In this document: positions 39,281-51,742 of the stretch, one piece after another
Layout: each line of letters starts with the position of its first letter
Position numbering within the stretch: the first letter of the stretch is position 1
From: Cymodocea nodosa
Lineage: Eukaryota; Streptophyta; Magnoliopsida; Alismatales; Cymodoceaceae
Direction: 5' to 3'
DNA: 64,000 nucleotides
NCBI GenBank assembly: GCA_036874045.1
Contig: JAZBRI010000004.1
Span: forward strand, 5,704,001-5,768,000
Made by a program: the position numbers and the translations under genes
Notes under the pieces: generated by a model
The model's database searches: none
Told to the model about the DNA's origin: nothing
What the model saw: the letters and a program-made list of their open reading frames with translations, nothing else

Positions 39281-42200
39281 GGTTCTCACTTCAAAAACCG
39301 AACCACCCGTGAAAGCGCCCAAATCGAAATCGAAACCGAAGCCATAAGCGTCGAAAATGAATATCCACAATATTTGAAAATTCACAAGAATCTACACTTT
39401 TTTTTGTTTTTTGTTTTTCGAATATACAACAATCATTAGCCGTTGGGAATGAAAGTGGTCGCGTCTCGCACGTGCCATGACCCCACCCCACAACGCAGCC
39501 GACGATAGATATATTCCACGGGATTTCGATCAATTTAAATTCAGGCACCACGTGGTACCACATGTATTTTTTTTTTAATAATGATAAGTATAAAGATTTA
39601 CCAATATCTAAATCTTTATAGTCCGGCATTCATCACGAGGGTAAGCACATGTTTCCAGACTTTGATCTTATCTGTTTCATTTAATTTTTATTAAACTTAG
39701 GAGGTGGGATGGTGCTACTGGTAATTTTTTTAGCATCGATGCCACCAAAGTCAAATATACCATTACTACGTAGGAAAAACGAGAGAGAATACTTGAATTA
39801 AGACAACATTAAAAAGTCTAAAATTTTTAGGTACATCTATTTGAATTTAACAAATTATTATTTAAGATTATCGAAAGAAAAAGAAAGGACACACAACACG
39901 AAACTATTCATTTTAACATTCTTTTACACTTGTAACCCTTTTTTTCTTTTTTAAACGTGCAGATATTTTATAAAAAACATATGTACGTAAACTAAACTTT
40001 AATACTATATTAAAAATTTATCTTAAAATTAATTATTACTAAAAAACTAGATTATCACGTTATAAAACTTAAGTCAAATAACATTATTATGAGTATTGAA
40101 GTATTCACTCTGACATTTTGAGACAAAGGATTAGCTCAAATCAGCCACAAGTAATTATCATTTAAGTTCTCTTTGTGTACTTGAAATTTAATACTATGAA
40201 ATTAAAATTTTATAGAATTAAATAAAAATAGAATTTAAAATTTAAGTGTTTCTATACGTTTAGAAATTAAATAAAAATAAAAATTACGTAATAGAATTGA
40301 ACAAAATTGAAATTTATATTTTTTTATGATAATAATGTGATATAATTATCTTTAATTAATTTATTGGTTAAGTACTTAATTAATAAATTAAAGTAATTAA
40401 TAAAATATAATTAATTAATTATATTAATCTATTAATATATGATATCATTAGATTTTTATATATCATTTATTAATAACCTTGTGTAGCAAATATTAATAAC
40501 AAAATCTAACTATTCAAAAGTAAATTTTTGACCAAATACATAATAGAATCAACACAAATACATAAATAATAAGTCATTTATGACCACCTCACGTCGTAGT
40601 TATATGATATTTTAATAAAATTTATTAGTTATTTCCTTTGTTCATTTTTAAGTGTTGTTATCAACATTATTAATTATATCTTCAAAGTCTTGTAATGTTA
40701 CATCATTTTGAATTTCTTATAGTTATTCTTCAAGATTTTAAAGTAAATTTGTTTTATGCACTTTTTAAATGAAATTGTAAACTAAAAAACATCTTAAAAT
40801 AATTTTTGCTTAAGTTTTGAAAAGAAAGGACATATATTATTGTAATATTACAAATTAATATTTGACTACTCTAAACATGCATTCAATTACTATCCTCAAC
40901 CATGGATATCTATACTTAAAATTTTCAATTGTATTAGTTGGTTGCCAATTTACTTAGTTAACATTGAACACCTTGAAATGGATATATAAACTTAAGTCTA
41001 TTTGAAAATCCAACATCAACTAAGTAAAATTTGTCTATATATAATTGAATTAAATTAAATTAAATTTTACTTAAAAAGTGAAACTTATATAAATCATAAG
41101 TACCATATTTAGGGGAACAATTAAATCAATAGATAACTTGTTGCATCTTTAAGGAGTCAAACATCTCATTCTCGTCTACTAAGAATATAAGTAAATATTG
41201 ATATGAAAATTGTAAGCAACCAAAAAGTTTTGTGCAATTCACCTTTCTTATTCTTAAATTGTATATTCTCCTTTCCATAAATTGTAATTTTAATATATAT
41301 ACCATTAAATGAATAATATCAAAAAAGCCTTTGTAAAATAAAGGGTAAAGTATTTACCTTGAAATATGGTTAAATATTTAAGTCATTTTGAATTTGAGTG
41401 CAAATAGCTAAATCAAGTTTAACTAAAAACATATCACCTATTTTTAATATAATATTAATTATTTCATTGAAATATATACTAATAGTCTATGCCAAGCGAT
41501 AAAAACACTTTCTAGTTATCTCATATCTTTAATTTTGTGAATTGTTACTAAAAAAATTATAAGTTTCTCCTATATAATCATATTTCTACTATTTTATATT
41601 ACTTTTATATTTCTTAATAAACTACAAAATTCAAAGAAAACATATTGACTCATTTAATAAATTTTATTACAATTATATGTTTGATATATTAATGAAGGAT
41701 CTAGTAATCTTTGTATATACTCTATTCTTTTTTTACTATATATACCAGCAAAAGATGCTTCAATTCCACTTGTAGCAATTCAACGTATGGATTGTCATGT
41801 TGTCATTATCAATTTTTTTATTCTTCCTCCTCAATAATAATCAACATAGAAGACTTCACAGCTTCTTATTTATGCATCTATGCATATAGAGAATATGAGT
41901 ATATGAATAATAAGACATATAAAACATAATAACAATAAATATATTACATAAAACACATTATACATAACACATAATACATAAAGAATGAAACATAACACAT
42001 ACAACATTGTTAATAACATAAATTAATTAAGACTATTCATTCCATAACTACTATAAAAGAAAAAAAAAATCAAATTAAAATTATCTGTTACAACATAGAA
42101 GACAAATGAAACTAGCAAAGTTCATATGATAAACACCCTAATATAAAAAAACAACACATCAATTTAAGTTAAACTTCAAAGTTCTTATGTTATTTGATAG

Positions 42201-42300
42201 ACGTTTAAACTAATTTCTCTTTAGTTTAATCTCCAATAACTGCATTACATTATATTTTTCTTCTTTTGTAATATCTGAAAGTAAAAAAAAAAATATTATT
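39281..42300. other. AT-rich gene desert upstream of the DELLA gene
   Basis: The first 300 bases are probably DELLA leader and core promoter. From 39650 to 42300 the sequence is extremely AT-rich with local repeats such as CATAACACATAATACATA near 41950-42000. I see no gene, tRNA or intact transposon. Confidence 0.55.
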
Positions 42301-42357
42301 ACATCATATTCTTTACGTTATTTTCTTTTTAAATAAACCATCTTCTTCTATAGGAGT

Positions 42358-42525
42358 CATCTTCTTCTCTTACACATCTACTATCTTCTCCTACACCAAA
42401 ACAATATTCTCTTGAACTTCTATCATATGTTTTGTGAAAATCATCTTTTTCTCTTACTTATTTACCATCTTCTTTTACATCAAAGTCATATTCTCTTATA
42501 CTTTTGTCATATGCATTGTAAAAGT
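42358..42525 (-). repeat. 84-bp tandem duplication with coding-like character
   Basis: Two adjacent 84-base copies (42358-42441 and 42442-42525) share the frame TCATCTT-TTCTCTTAC...CATATG. Because 84 is a multiple of three, the minus strand reads as two 28-residue repeats of the type DDFHKTYDRSSREYCFGVGE, with a stop codon in one copy. It looks like debris of a repeat-containing coding sequence, origin unknown. Confidence 0.5.
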
Positions 42526-43771
42526 CATATTCTTTATATTTTCTTTCATATCATTGTTAAAATAATTCATAAGTGATATATCGATATTCTTCATTGTAGT
42601 CACCATAAATTGTTGTGATTTAATATGTGGATATGGACACTTTCTTTTCTTGCATAAGTCCATATCATTCATAGATGGAGATTGTGCTTGAGTTTTAGAC
42701 TCAAATTCAAAACAATTTTGACTAGGCAATATATTCTCAATGTTCTTAATGTCTTCAATTAAATTAACAACTACTACAGGATTTGATGTATTGATTCTAT
42801 ATGATCCAATTGTAAAATTTCCTTCGAATAGCATTTAAAGTTGATCAAATATTAAACGTTTTTTCCCTATATTATGCATACTTTGAATGAATCTATTAAA
42901 TATATATATATATAAGTATAACTTATATAATTATCAAATGTTAAATAAATATTTAACATCCCAAACTTCTTTTAAGATATTAATATGTTCATGAATATAG
43001 TCTCATCTTCAACTACTTTATGCATCAATCTTGATATAAATTTTGTATATTTGTCTCCATATTTTCATTTAGGTATCAATATTATTTTTTACATGTTACT
43101 TCTTATATCTTTATTGTAATTGTCTATTACTTTCTTTCATATTTCTATTTGTATCTTCCTGTTAGGAGTTTTACTATTTCCCTCTTTAATGGCTTCATAC
43201 AAATGATTAATATTATCTTGTCTACTTGAACACTCTAATTGAAATAAATTCTTCTACCATCTTTCTGCCTTTCAAAACTTGTTACTTCCTAGGAATGCAT
43301 ATTTTAACAAAATGCAAATAATAGAAATACGTGGGCATTATTATTTGAATGGAAATAAAGAACATTAATATATTATTACTTGAATAACTTCAATCAGAAA
43401 TCATACAAATGAATATATATTTAAAACTTTATAACTGTGACCAAAACAATGTAGCTGCTATTAGTGAGCTAGAGAATAATAATGGAGCCTTATCACTTAA
43501 CGTCACTATCACAAAATGTGTATCACAAAACAACATGAAAGGGTACCACAAAGAGGAACAACAGCAACATGTATACTGAGGAATGAGACCTTTAAAACAT
43601 GCAAAAGCATATTATACAAAAATCATAATCTGCAAAAAATCTTTATTTATTCTTGTTTAGCAGAACAATTTAGCCAAGGGCCATCGCTCGGTTGAACGTT
43701 CCCCACTTACAATCAAGCTAGGAAAACAAGATGTGAGATTTTGGACGTAAAGGCTTGAAAGGTGATATCAA

Positions 43772-43916
43772 AAAATTCAAAAAAGACTTCAAATGTGAAA
43801 ACATACTTATGGCTGTCAACCACCACTTTTATGACAGTAATACTACTAACACCAGGAAGTTCTACCGTGACAACATAATAATACCTAGATTCTGCGACAT
43901 CCATTTTCAGTAATCA
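43772..43916 (-). pseudogene. Orphan exon of an alpha-crystallin/Hsp20-like protein
   Basis: The minus strand encodes MDVAESRYYYVVTVELPGVS followed by VIKVVVDSHK, which matches the start of an alpha-crystallin domain (VELPGV plus a beta strand ending near a splice site). A good donor (AA/GTATGT) follows at 43770-43771 on that strand. I find no partner exons within several kilobases on either side. Either the remaining exons are too diverged to see, or this is a stranded fragment of an HSP20-like chaperone gene. The I-T-V spacing in VSSITVIKV differs from the usual DIKVEV. Confidence 0.4.
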
Positions 43917-44134
43917 TTTTATACCTGTGCTTAAAGCAATTGCTACTTATCATTATTTTGAAACTTCCATTAAGTTCATTCTAAATACTCAGCTATGATG
44001 AAATCCCTCTCATAAATTGTGAAAATAAAGACACAAAAAAGCACCTTGCTTAGCAGATTTCAGAAACTTCTGCTTGCAATTTTTGGAGAAAAATTTAAAA
44101 TGAATGAAAGGGAGTGAATAGAAAAATCATTCTC

Positions 44135-44276
44135 TGATCCGGTGTCCATGATGATCGTACATAGACATGGATGGATGTGGTAGGATCATGTCCATTTGTA
44201 TGCATGACAAGTGGAACTGGACGTGGGTGCAGAATTTGAGACGCCCATCAACTCTAAAAGTGTTAGATTCGAATCA
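44135..44276 (+). repeat. Left LTR of the gypsy fossil (short form)
   Basis: Starts TGATCC and ends GAATCA, aligned to both ends of the right LTR (CATAGACATGGATGG and CGCCCATCAACTCTAA are shared). It is about 142 bp, much shorter than its 470-bp partner. The TTCTC target copy lies immediately outside. Confidence 0.85.
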
Positions 44277-44278
44277 GA

Positions 44279-44290
44279 AGTTATCAGAGC
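44279..44290 (+). other. Primer-binding site of the gypsy fossil
   Basis: AGTTATCAGAGC, two bases after the left LTR, closely matches TGGTATCAGAGC, the site complementary to the 3' end of initiator tRNA-Met that many plant LTR elements use. Confidence 0.7.
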
Positions 44291-47200
44291 AAGGTTGTCC
44301 TTTGGTGGATGGTTGGAACGAGAATGACTTGTAAAGCCACCTGAGAAAGTTTTGTTCAACTACAAGTGCTCTAGAGGACTTTTGATGTTTGGGCGGTACT
44401 ATGTCACCGATTGGAGAGGGCTTGCAATTTGAGTTGTCGTGTTCAACAGCCATGGGGGCCAATGAATGCATTCATGGATGAAATGCACACTATAATGGGT
44501 CAAGTGACTCTCCAACTTTGATGCTTTGGAGAAGTGAGGGGAGGACTCGCCACCAATGTCGAGATCAAAGCCAACAAGAAAGGAGACACCTCAGGGGAAA
44601 GAAGGAGGAGGAACCTAGGAGTCCTCGTCCTTTCCCTGTTGAAGCAAGGATGGATATTCTCGAGTTTGCAAGAGAGGTCGATGCCGAGCATTTGGATTCA
44701 TAGATCTTATGCATGGAGGCATATTTCTCGTTATGCAAATATGGGGAGTCGGAAATGGTCACTTATGGGCGGTTGATGTTATCCAATCACGCCTTAGCTT
44801 GGTGGGATAGGTATGCTTTTTGTCACAACATGACTTGTCTTACTTGGGATGACTTCAAACATCTACTTCATGAGGAGTTCTATCCTGTGGGATTCCTAAC
44901 GAAGAAGTGGTCAAGGTGGTATGCTTCTCACCAACAAAGGACTCAATCGGTACAAGACTATATACCTTTGAGTTTCGACAAATGGCAGTGTAGTTGGGCG
45001 TACCTCTCGAGAGAGAGGACATCACACAGAAGTATCTTGTTGGATTCCATTTACATGTTCAAAAGGAGTTGTTGCTCTTCCTGATACATGGGATCTCAAC
45101 ATTGGCAATGCAGGCTATTGCTATTGAGGAAAAAAATCAAGTCATGAGTTGAATGTCAGAGAAGAAAAAGGAGGATGGGGGAAGTTCCTCTTTTCATGTA
45201 AAAAAGAAAGAGAAAGGGAAGGAAGGGACATAGGCAAGCGAATGAGTGATGAAAGACAAGAAGTACTTCCATTGTGGAGGCAAGGGGCATGTCAAGTTTG
45301 GATGTTAGAAATTACATTTGGAAAAGAAGCCACATTGGATGTGAAGGAGAAGGAGAGACAAGCAGTCATGGTTGCAGCCTACGAGGGGGAACCTATAGAT
45401 GTCCCCACAGTGCAAGATGTAGATCCTAAACTAACCTTGATGGCTGGTGGGCAACAAGAAGGCTTGGAGGAGGAACTCTTCACCTTAAAGGTGCAAGTCA
45501 AGCAATCGATCATCGATGCCTTAATTGACCTAGGAAGTCAAAAGAATTTAGTGTCTAAGGAACTTGTGTATGACCTCGGATTGGAGACGTGACTCCATCC
45601 ACGGTTGTACCCGCTTGGATGGATTGTGCGTGGTGTGGGGGAATAGGTCGCCCGCTAATGCACCATTAAGTTTCCCATTACTGGCACTTATGTCGATGAA
45701 GTGGAATGTAATGTGGTCCCCTTACATATTTGTTAGTTGTTGTTTGGCAACCCTTACTTGTGAAGACAAGACAAACTATATTGACGTTAGGTGCAACAAT
45801 ATGAATTCTTAAAGGATGGTCGTTGGTACAGAATCTCGCTGTAGGAGTATGGAGCCAATAAAGGGGTCAACATGGTTATTACCAATCAAGTTAAAAGTAT
45901 CCTTCATTCTAACTCATCACCCTATGTGCTATTTGTTTGAGGGCCTAGGTTGGTCTGTAGGGTGATAGGTTGGAACAAGCATGTAGAAATGCAAGTACTT
46001 GATCCTTTGCGAGCCATGTTATAGGAATTTCAAGACCTGTTTAAAGAACCAGAAGGATTACCACCACAACGTCAAGTGAACCATGAGATCCCCCTTGTCA
46101 CTGATGTCATTCTACCAAACCTCCCAATGTATTGGTATTCTTTATTAGAGAACACAAAGATAAAACAACAGGTTCAAAAGATGTTGTAGCAAGATGTAAT
46201 CCAACCAAGCACCTCTCTATGTTCATCCCCTGTCGTCTTGATTCCGAAGAAAGATGGGGGTTGGAGATTCTATGTCGACTATCGAGTAGTAAATAAGATT
46301 ATAGTGAAGAATCGATATCCTCTATCGATGATTGATGATCTACTAGATCAACTGAAGCCGATGCAAGTCTTTTCCAAGTTGGATTTGTAGAGCGGCTACC
46401 ACCAGGTTTGTGTTCGAAAAGATGATACGTGGAAGACAACATTCAAGACTTAACAAGGGTTGTACGAATGGAGGGTGATGTCCTTTGGGCTTTGTAATGC
46501 CCTGATAACGTTTATGCGTCTCATGAATGATATCTTGAGGCCTTATCTCAAGGAGTTCGTCCTGGTTTACCTTAATGATATCTTAATTTTTAGTTTAACT
46601 ATGCAAGAACATGTTGGTCATGTGTGATAGGTGTTGGAGGCCTTGCAGGACCACACCCTATGGCTTAATCCCAAGAAGTGTGAGTGGAGAGCTTCCTCCA
46701 TTACTTATCTTGGGTTTGTCGTGGGAGGTGGGGAGTTGCGGATGGATGGTGCCAAGGTTGATATTATTAGATGATGGTCAGTGCCAAGGAGTACGATAGA
46801 AATTCGAAGTTTCCTAGCGACGTGTCAGTATCTACGAAAGTTTGTTCAAGGATTTTCAGAGATAGCGACACCTTTGCATGCACTTACTAAAGTACGTAGT
46901 TGGTTTAAGTAGACGACAGAGCAACAACAAGCGTTCGAGCACTTGAAGGAGCGCATCAGTACAGCGTCGGTGTTAGCGCTTTCCAACTTGCAATAGCCGT
47001 TCGAGGTGGAAGTTGATGCAAGTGGACATGCCATGGGAGTAGTCTTGTTGCAAGAGGGGCGACTTGTAGCGTACCACTCTGAGATATTTTATGGTGCACA
47101 ACAGACTTATCCCATTTATGATAAAGAATAGTTAGCATTGCACCAAGCAATCAAACATTGGTGATGTTACTTGCTTGGTAAGGAAACGATTGTGCATTCA

Positions 47201-48891
47201 GATCATCTTACCTTGTAGTATTTGCAGAGTCAAAGTAAGCTCTAGTAGTCGCAACACTTGAAATGGATGGGATATCTACAACAATTTAATTTGGTGGTCA
47301 AGTATAAGCAAGGTGGCAACAACCGTATCGTAGATTTCTTATCTAGGCCCCTAGTCACGTTGGCCACAGTGTTGAAGGTGCAATCGATGGTTGGGGAGGA
47401 GTATAAGGATGGCTATGAGTGCAATCCTAACTTCCAACAACTATGGGCTAATGAGAAGGCTCGACAGACTACTGGAGTTCAACAATGTGATGGTCTCTTA
47501 TGAAAGAGGCAACATCTATGTATCCCTCAGAGTGGGAAATGAGGGCGTTAGATTCGAGAGGCACACTTATTGATGGTGGTAGGACACTTCGACGTTAATA
47601 AAATTATTCATCGGTTGTCAAGATATGTATATTGGCCTAAGATGAATAGAGATGTTGCAAAATATGTGTGAGGATGTGCTCTTTGCAGTCAAGTGAAACC
47701 ATGCAATCGTAAGGTGGGATTATATTTGCCATTATCGGTACCTAGGCACTTGTGGGAAAGCATTTCCATGGATTTCATAGGAAGTTTGTCCATGACTTGA
47801 TGGGGACATGACTACTTGTTTGTCATTGTGGATCATTTTTCAAAGATGATCACACTTATTTCTTGCAAGAGGACAGCGACAGGGATGGAAGCCGCACAGT
47901 TGTATTTTTAGCACATTTGGGTGCACTATAGGCTGCCTAGCTCAATCATTTCTGACCGTGATAGTCGATTCCTTAGTACTTTCTAGCGTCCATTGTGGAG
48001 CTTAATGGATACTCAGCTAAAAAGGAGCACTCCGTACCATCCTCAAACAGACGGATAAACGAAAGTTGTCAACCAAACTGTTGTTCACATGTTGCGGCCT
48101 TACAACATCAACCATTCACAGATGTGGGACGATAGTCTACCATATGTCCAATTTGCTTTCAATCAGGCTTTCCATGAATCTACTAGTAAGTCATCGTTTG
48201 AAGGTGTGTTGGGCTTCCTTCCCTCAAGTCCTTTGGATTTGGAGTTAGCAGTTGGCGATGATCAAGAGCATGGCAACAACATCAATGTTGCACGTGCCTA
48301 TTGCTTTGTAGAGCATATCCAGCATGTGCACCAACATGTCTAGGAACAGTTGGACAAGGCTCAGGCATGGTACAAGGCCCGACATGATCGCTATTGTCTT
48401 CCTTCTACATTTCGGGAGGGTGATCTTGTTTGGCTCAATTTACACAAGCGTCGTAAAGGAGCTCATAAAAAACTCAAACCTTTACATTATGGTCCCTTTA
48501 AGATTGTACAAATGATCGGCGACAATGCTTGTCGCTTGGATCTCTTGGCTTATTACATGACCATTTATTTAGTGGTCAATGTAACTGATTTGAAATTATT
48601 CAAACCCTCTTTCTTAGATGAGGAGCCTGGTGTGTAGCTACCCATCTCTTGGAAGATCTTCTGATCTTGCAGGCACAAGTGTTAGAGGAAGATACCGTTC
48701 TCGAGCGACAAGAGTCTTCAACTCGACAAGGAGTACGAGTTCGTTTTTCATGTAGGCTGTTGTGGTGAGTCCATTAAAGCCGCCAAGTGGTATAATAGAG
48801 AAGTAGGGAAAGACAGACACTTTTCCCCCACCTACAGTTCTCATAGCCCCTCTACAGGAACTTCGTTCCCTTCAATGGAGGAGGGGACAGG

Positions 48892-49361
48892 TGATCCAAT
48901 CCATGATCCAAGGGATCAGATATAGACATGGATGGACGTGAGAGGACCATGTCCATTTGCATGCATGACAAGTGGAACTGAATGTGGGTGCAGAATTGAG
49001 TCACTTGGCGATCAATGGCATAAAGTTCATGGTGCTTTGAATGATGTGACCAAACAAGTGGCTGAAGGCAAATGTGCATGACGTGCAGTTGCAGAGAGTT
49101 GAATTTTTATTCTATATTTAAAAGTTTTTAGCAACTCTTTAGGGATCTCATATTATATTATATTGTAATGTTGGAGATCGTGGGTGAAAGAAATGGTGAG
49201 AAGAGTTTTTCTATAAACATGTAACTTCTTGTCATTAATAGAGATAGCCTTTTTTTTTTCTTTCTTCTCGGCCTTCAATCCCTTTCAAGTGAGTGTTTTC
49301 CATCCTCATTCGAAAGGTCCGTGCGACGCCCATCAACTCTAAGAGTGGTAGATTCGGATCA
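48892..49361 (+). repeat. Right LTR of the gypsy fossil
   Basis: About 470 bp, TGATCC...GGATCA. It follows a purine-rich tract and is followed by the TTCTC target copy at 49362-49366. Confidence 0.85.
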
Positions 49362-49366
49362 TTCTC

Positions 49367-50617
49367 CACCATAAACAATATCTGTTTTCATGGTACATAT
49401 AACAACTGAGTTGTGTGTGCATTTTAGTGGGTGCATAATAGATTCATTATGTTATATAGATCCTAATCTTTATTGACCCACTATTTATATGTACTGTCCT
49501 CTTAACCCTTGCAAGATCTCTATTTATACAAGCTTAGCAGAACTTCTACTATATTCTTGCAAAAATGAGAATATTTTTTAACCTACTTCATATTGTATTG
49601 TCACTCATCCACCATAACATTTTCATCTCTGTTGTACTAAATTTTGGCAAAATATGCCCATAAATACCAGGCAATAAAAAATGGAAGTCACATATATTAA
49701 TATGAAACAAACAAACAAACGTGACCTTGTTTTATGACATCCTCCGTTACCAACAATATCTCTTCATTCTTCATCCTTTCAAAATGGTACCAAAATTGTC
49801 AGATTTTAGAAAAGAGGAATTAAAGAGAGGAAACAGTATCTCTTCCCAGGTCTAGCAGCTCAGGCAACATTTGTTCCCAACTGTGGATGCGTTTCTATGT
49901 TGCCACTTCTGTTTCTTTGTCCTTGTTTCTAGGATTGAAGCTAAATTCAATCACCAAATATTTTTCTGAGTTAATTTTTCTCATTTTACAAGAACGTCAC
50001 AAAATGCATGCTTATTGGAAGGGTGCCAAGGTCCAAATTTTTTTTTTTTCCTTCTGATTTTTAAGATGTAGGTATATGAGACTTTTTCTACTAATTTACT
50101 TATATAATACATTAATAACTTGAAATACTAATGAATCGATGAAATTTAAACATAAGTAATACTAATAAAATGATACGAGTTCACTTCTTATGACATCCAA
50201 AGAAAAAAGAAAGTAGATTGTGCACTATAATTATATAAATCCGAATCTAACGTTTTTTACATGTTCTGTGTCAATTAAATCTTATGTATATTGATTGCAA
50301 TTGATTATTGAGCTACTAGGATTCTTACAAAAGATAAACTCGTAAACTAAAGTATCATCTTAAACTTAACATTGGTTTCTCTTCTGAGTTCCAATACATC
50401 TTGAACTTTACAAACATAACGACCATGTGATTCCAAATAAATGCCATCTGATTTTAACCGAAATCTATTTGATTTTAAGAAAAAAAGAAGTCAAATTAAA
50501 TGGGTTTCTGGAATGCCCTTTTTGATTTAGGGCAGGGCATTTTGGAGGTGATGCATTTAATTGGAAAGGATGCAATTAAGCTATTATATTAAACGTAGAT
50601 GAATTTAATGTAGGAAC
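49367..50617. other. AT-rich spacer beyond the gypsy fossil
   Basis: No gene or repeat that I can support. A T-run occurs near 50038-50050. Confidence 0.5.
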
Positions 50618-50619
50618 TT

Positions 50620-51055
50620 ACCTAAAACGGCCGAAAATGTCAAAAGCCCCAAATTCTTCCTCTTCTCCCCTACCGTCGGCGCCAACAAGCTTCGACTGGA
50701 GTGGAGGAGTCTGATTCCACCTATGACTAGAGCGGACGTGCGAGCGGATGACTCGACCGGTGATTATGCAGATGCGCGAGCAATGACCGAGCGGAGGATT
50801 GGACTGGCAACAACGCAGACGCGCGAGCGGCGACCAACAAGCAGACGAGCGAGCGGTGTCGGTGACCGAGAAGAGGTAGCGCGTTGATGAGGAGTGGACG
50901 CGCAAGCGAACGATTGGACTAGCGACAATTGCAACTGACGTGTGTGGGAACGATTAGATTGGCGACGACGTAGACGCGTGAGTGGCGATCGCGAGGGACG
51001 TACGAGCCAGAGAGAATGCACAAGCGAACGACCGAGCAAAAGCACCGTCTCGTTC
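50620..51055. repeat. CG-rich island with degenerate internal repeats
   Basis: A sharply bounded 430-bp block rich in CpG within AT-rich DNA. Words of the type GATTGGACTGGCAACAACGC and GACGCGCGAGCGGCGACC recur near 50797, 50912 and 50952 in changed form. Frames on the minus strand are Arg/Ser-rich and resemble nothing known. It may be a degenerate tandem repeat or part of an unrecognised transposon. Confidence 0.5.
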
Positions 51056-51424
51056 TTTTGAGTGTTTTGACGGAATCATTTCCTTAACTTATACGAAGTC
51101 ATTCAGGAATTGAAATTTTAAATATGTAGATCTTAAAATTAGAAGAAATTTAAATTTATTTTCGTTTTAAGTGCACAAACTCCTGCATAATTTCCAAAGG
51201 AATATTAGGACAAGGACGATGAAGTCAAACAATCATTACGTCGTTCGACATAAAGTAAGAAAAGGAAAGAAAAAAAAAGTGCATGCATGCCGGAACCACC
51301 ACCTGACGTCGATCCCCAAATTCAACTGTCGTACTCAAAGGGAAGTAACGAAGCAAGCAGAAAAGGGCACAGTTAATGCATATAGAACAGGAAGTGAAGT
51401 GCTCACATGGAACCCACGAAGGAG

Positions 51425-51426
<2 letters not shown>

Positions 51427-51456
<30 letters not shown>
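51427..51456. repeat. AT microsatellite upstream of the GASA gene
   Basis: Fifteen uninterrupted AT units about 290 bases before the GASA start codon. A shorter TATATATATATG run at 51630-51641 lies about 100 bases before the start and could serve as the TATA region. Confidence 0.9.
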
Positions 51457-51458
<2 letters not shown>

Positions 51459-51742
51459 ACTTCCACTCGCCCCAGTATTCTTGGATCCCGGCGCGTTCCA
51501 AGCAATCACAACATGCATGCCATGTTCTATCAAAGAAAGGAAGCCACCAGCATTGATTGTTGATGGCCGCAATACCAGCATGGAAGTGCGGGTCGTCTCC
51601 ACATGTGTCTACTCCACATGCAGTATGTGTATATATATATATGTTGTATAAGCAGATGGACACCACCGCCAGATTGTAGTAGTTGTTCCAGGCCTGCACT
51701 TTCCCCTTACCTTTCGGATTGATTCCTGCTACCAACAAACAT

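Larger units (their letters stand above)
44135..49361 (+). mobile_element. Ty3/gypsy LTR retrotransposon fossil
   Basis: A complete-outline but broken element in plus orientation. Both LTRs start TGATCC and end ATCA, and a 5-bp target duplication TTCTC flanks it (44130-44134 and 49362-49366). A tRNA-Met type primer site (TTATCAGAGC) follows the left LTR, and a purine tract (GGAGGAGGGGACAG, 48877-48890) precedes the right LTR. Parts appear in gag-pol order: gag about 44640-45120, protease-like 45490-45600, reverse transcriptase about 46200-46800, RNase H about 46980-47360, integrase about 47570-48260, and integrase C-terminal region about 48390-48640. The order RT-RNase H-integrase assigns it to gypsy. 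It carries many breaks (well over ten). The LTRs differ noticeably, so it is several million years old by rough inference. Confidence 0.9.

Noticed and set aside
39281-39385. 35-residue upstream extension of the DELLA protein from an in-frame ATG
   Set aside because: The extra residues (Phe/Gly/Asp-rich) look like translated leader and DELLA proteins normally start MKR.
42496-42834. 112-codon minus-strand frame in the gene desert
   Set aside because: No recognisable domain and AT-rich composition; kept only as context for the 84-bp duplication.
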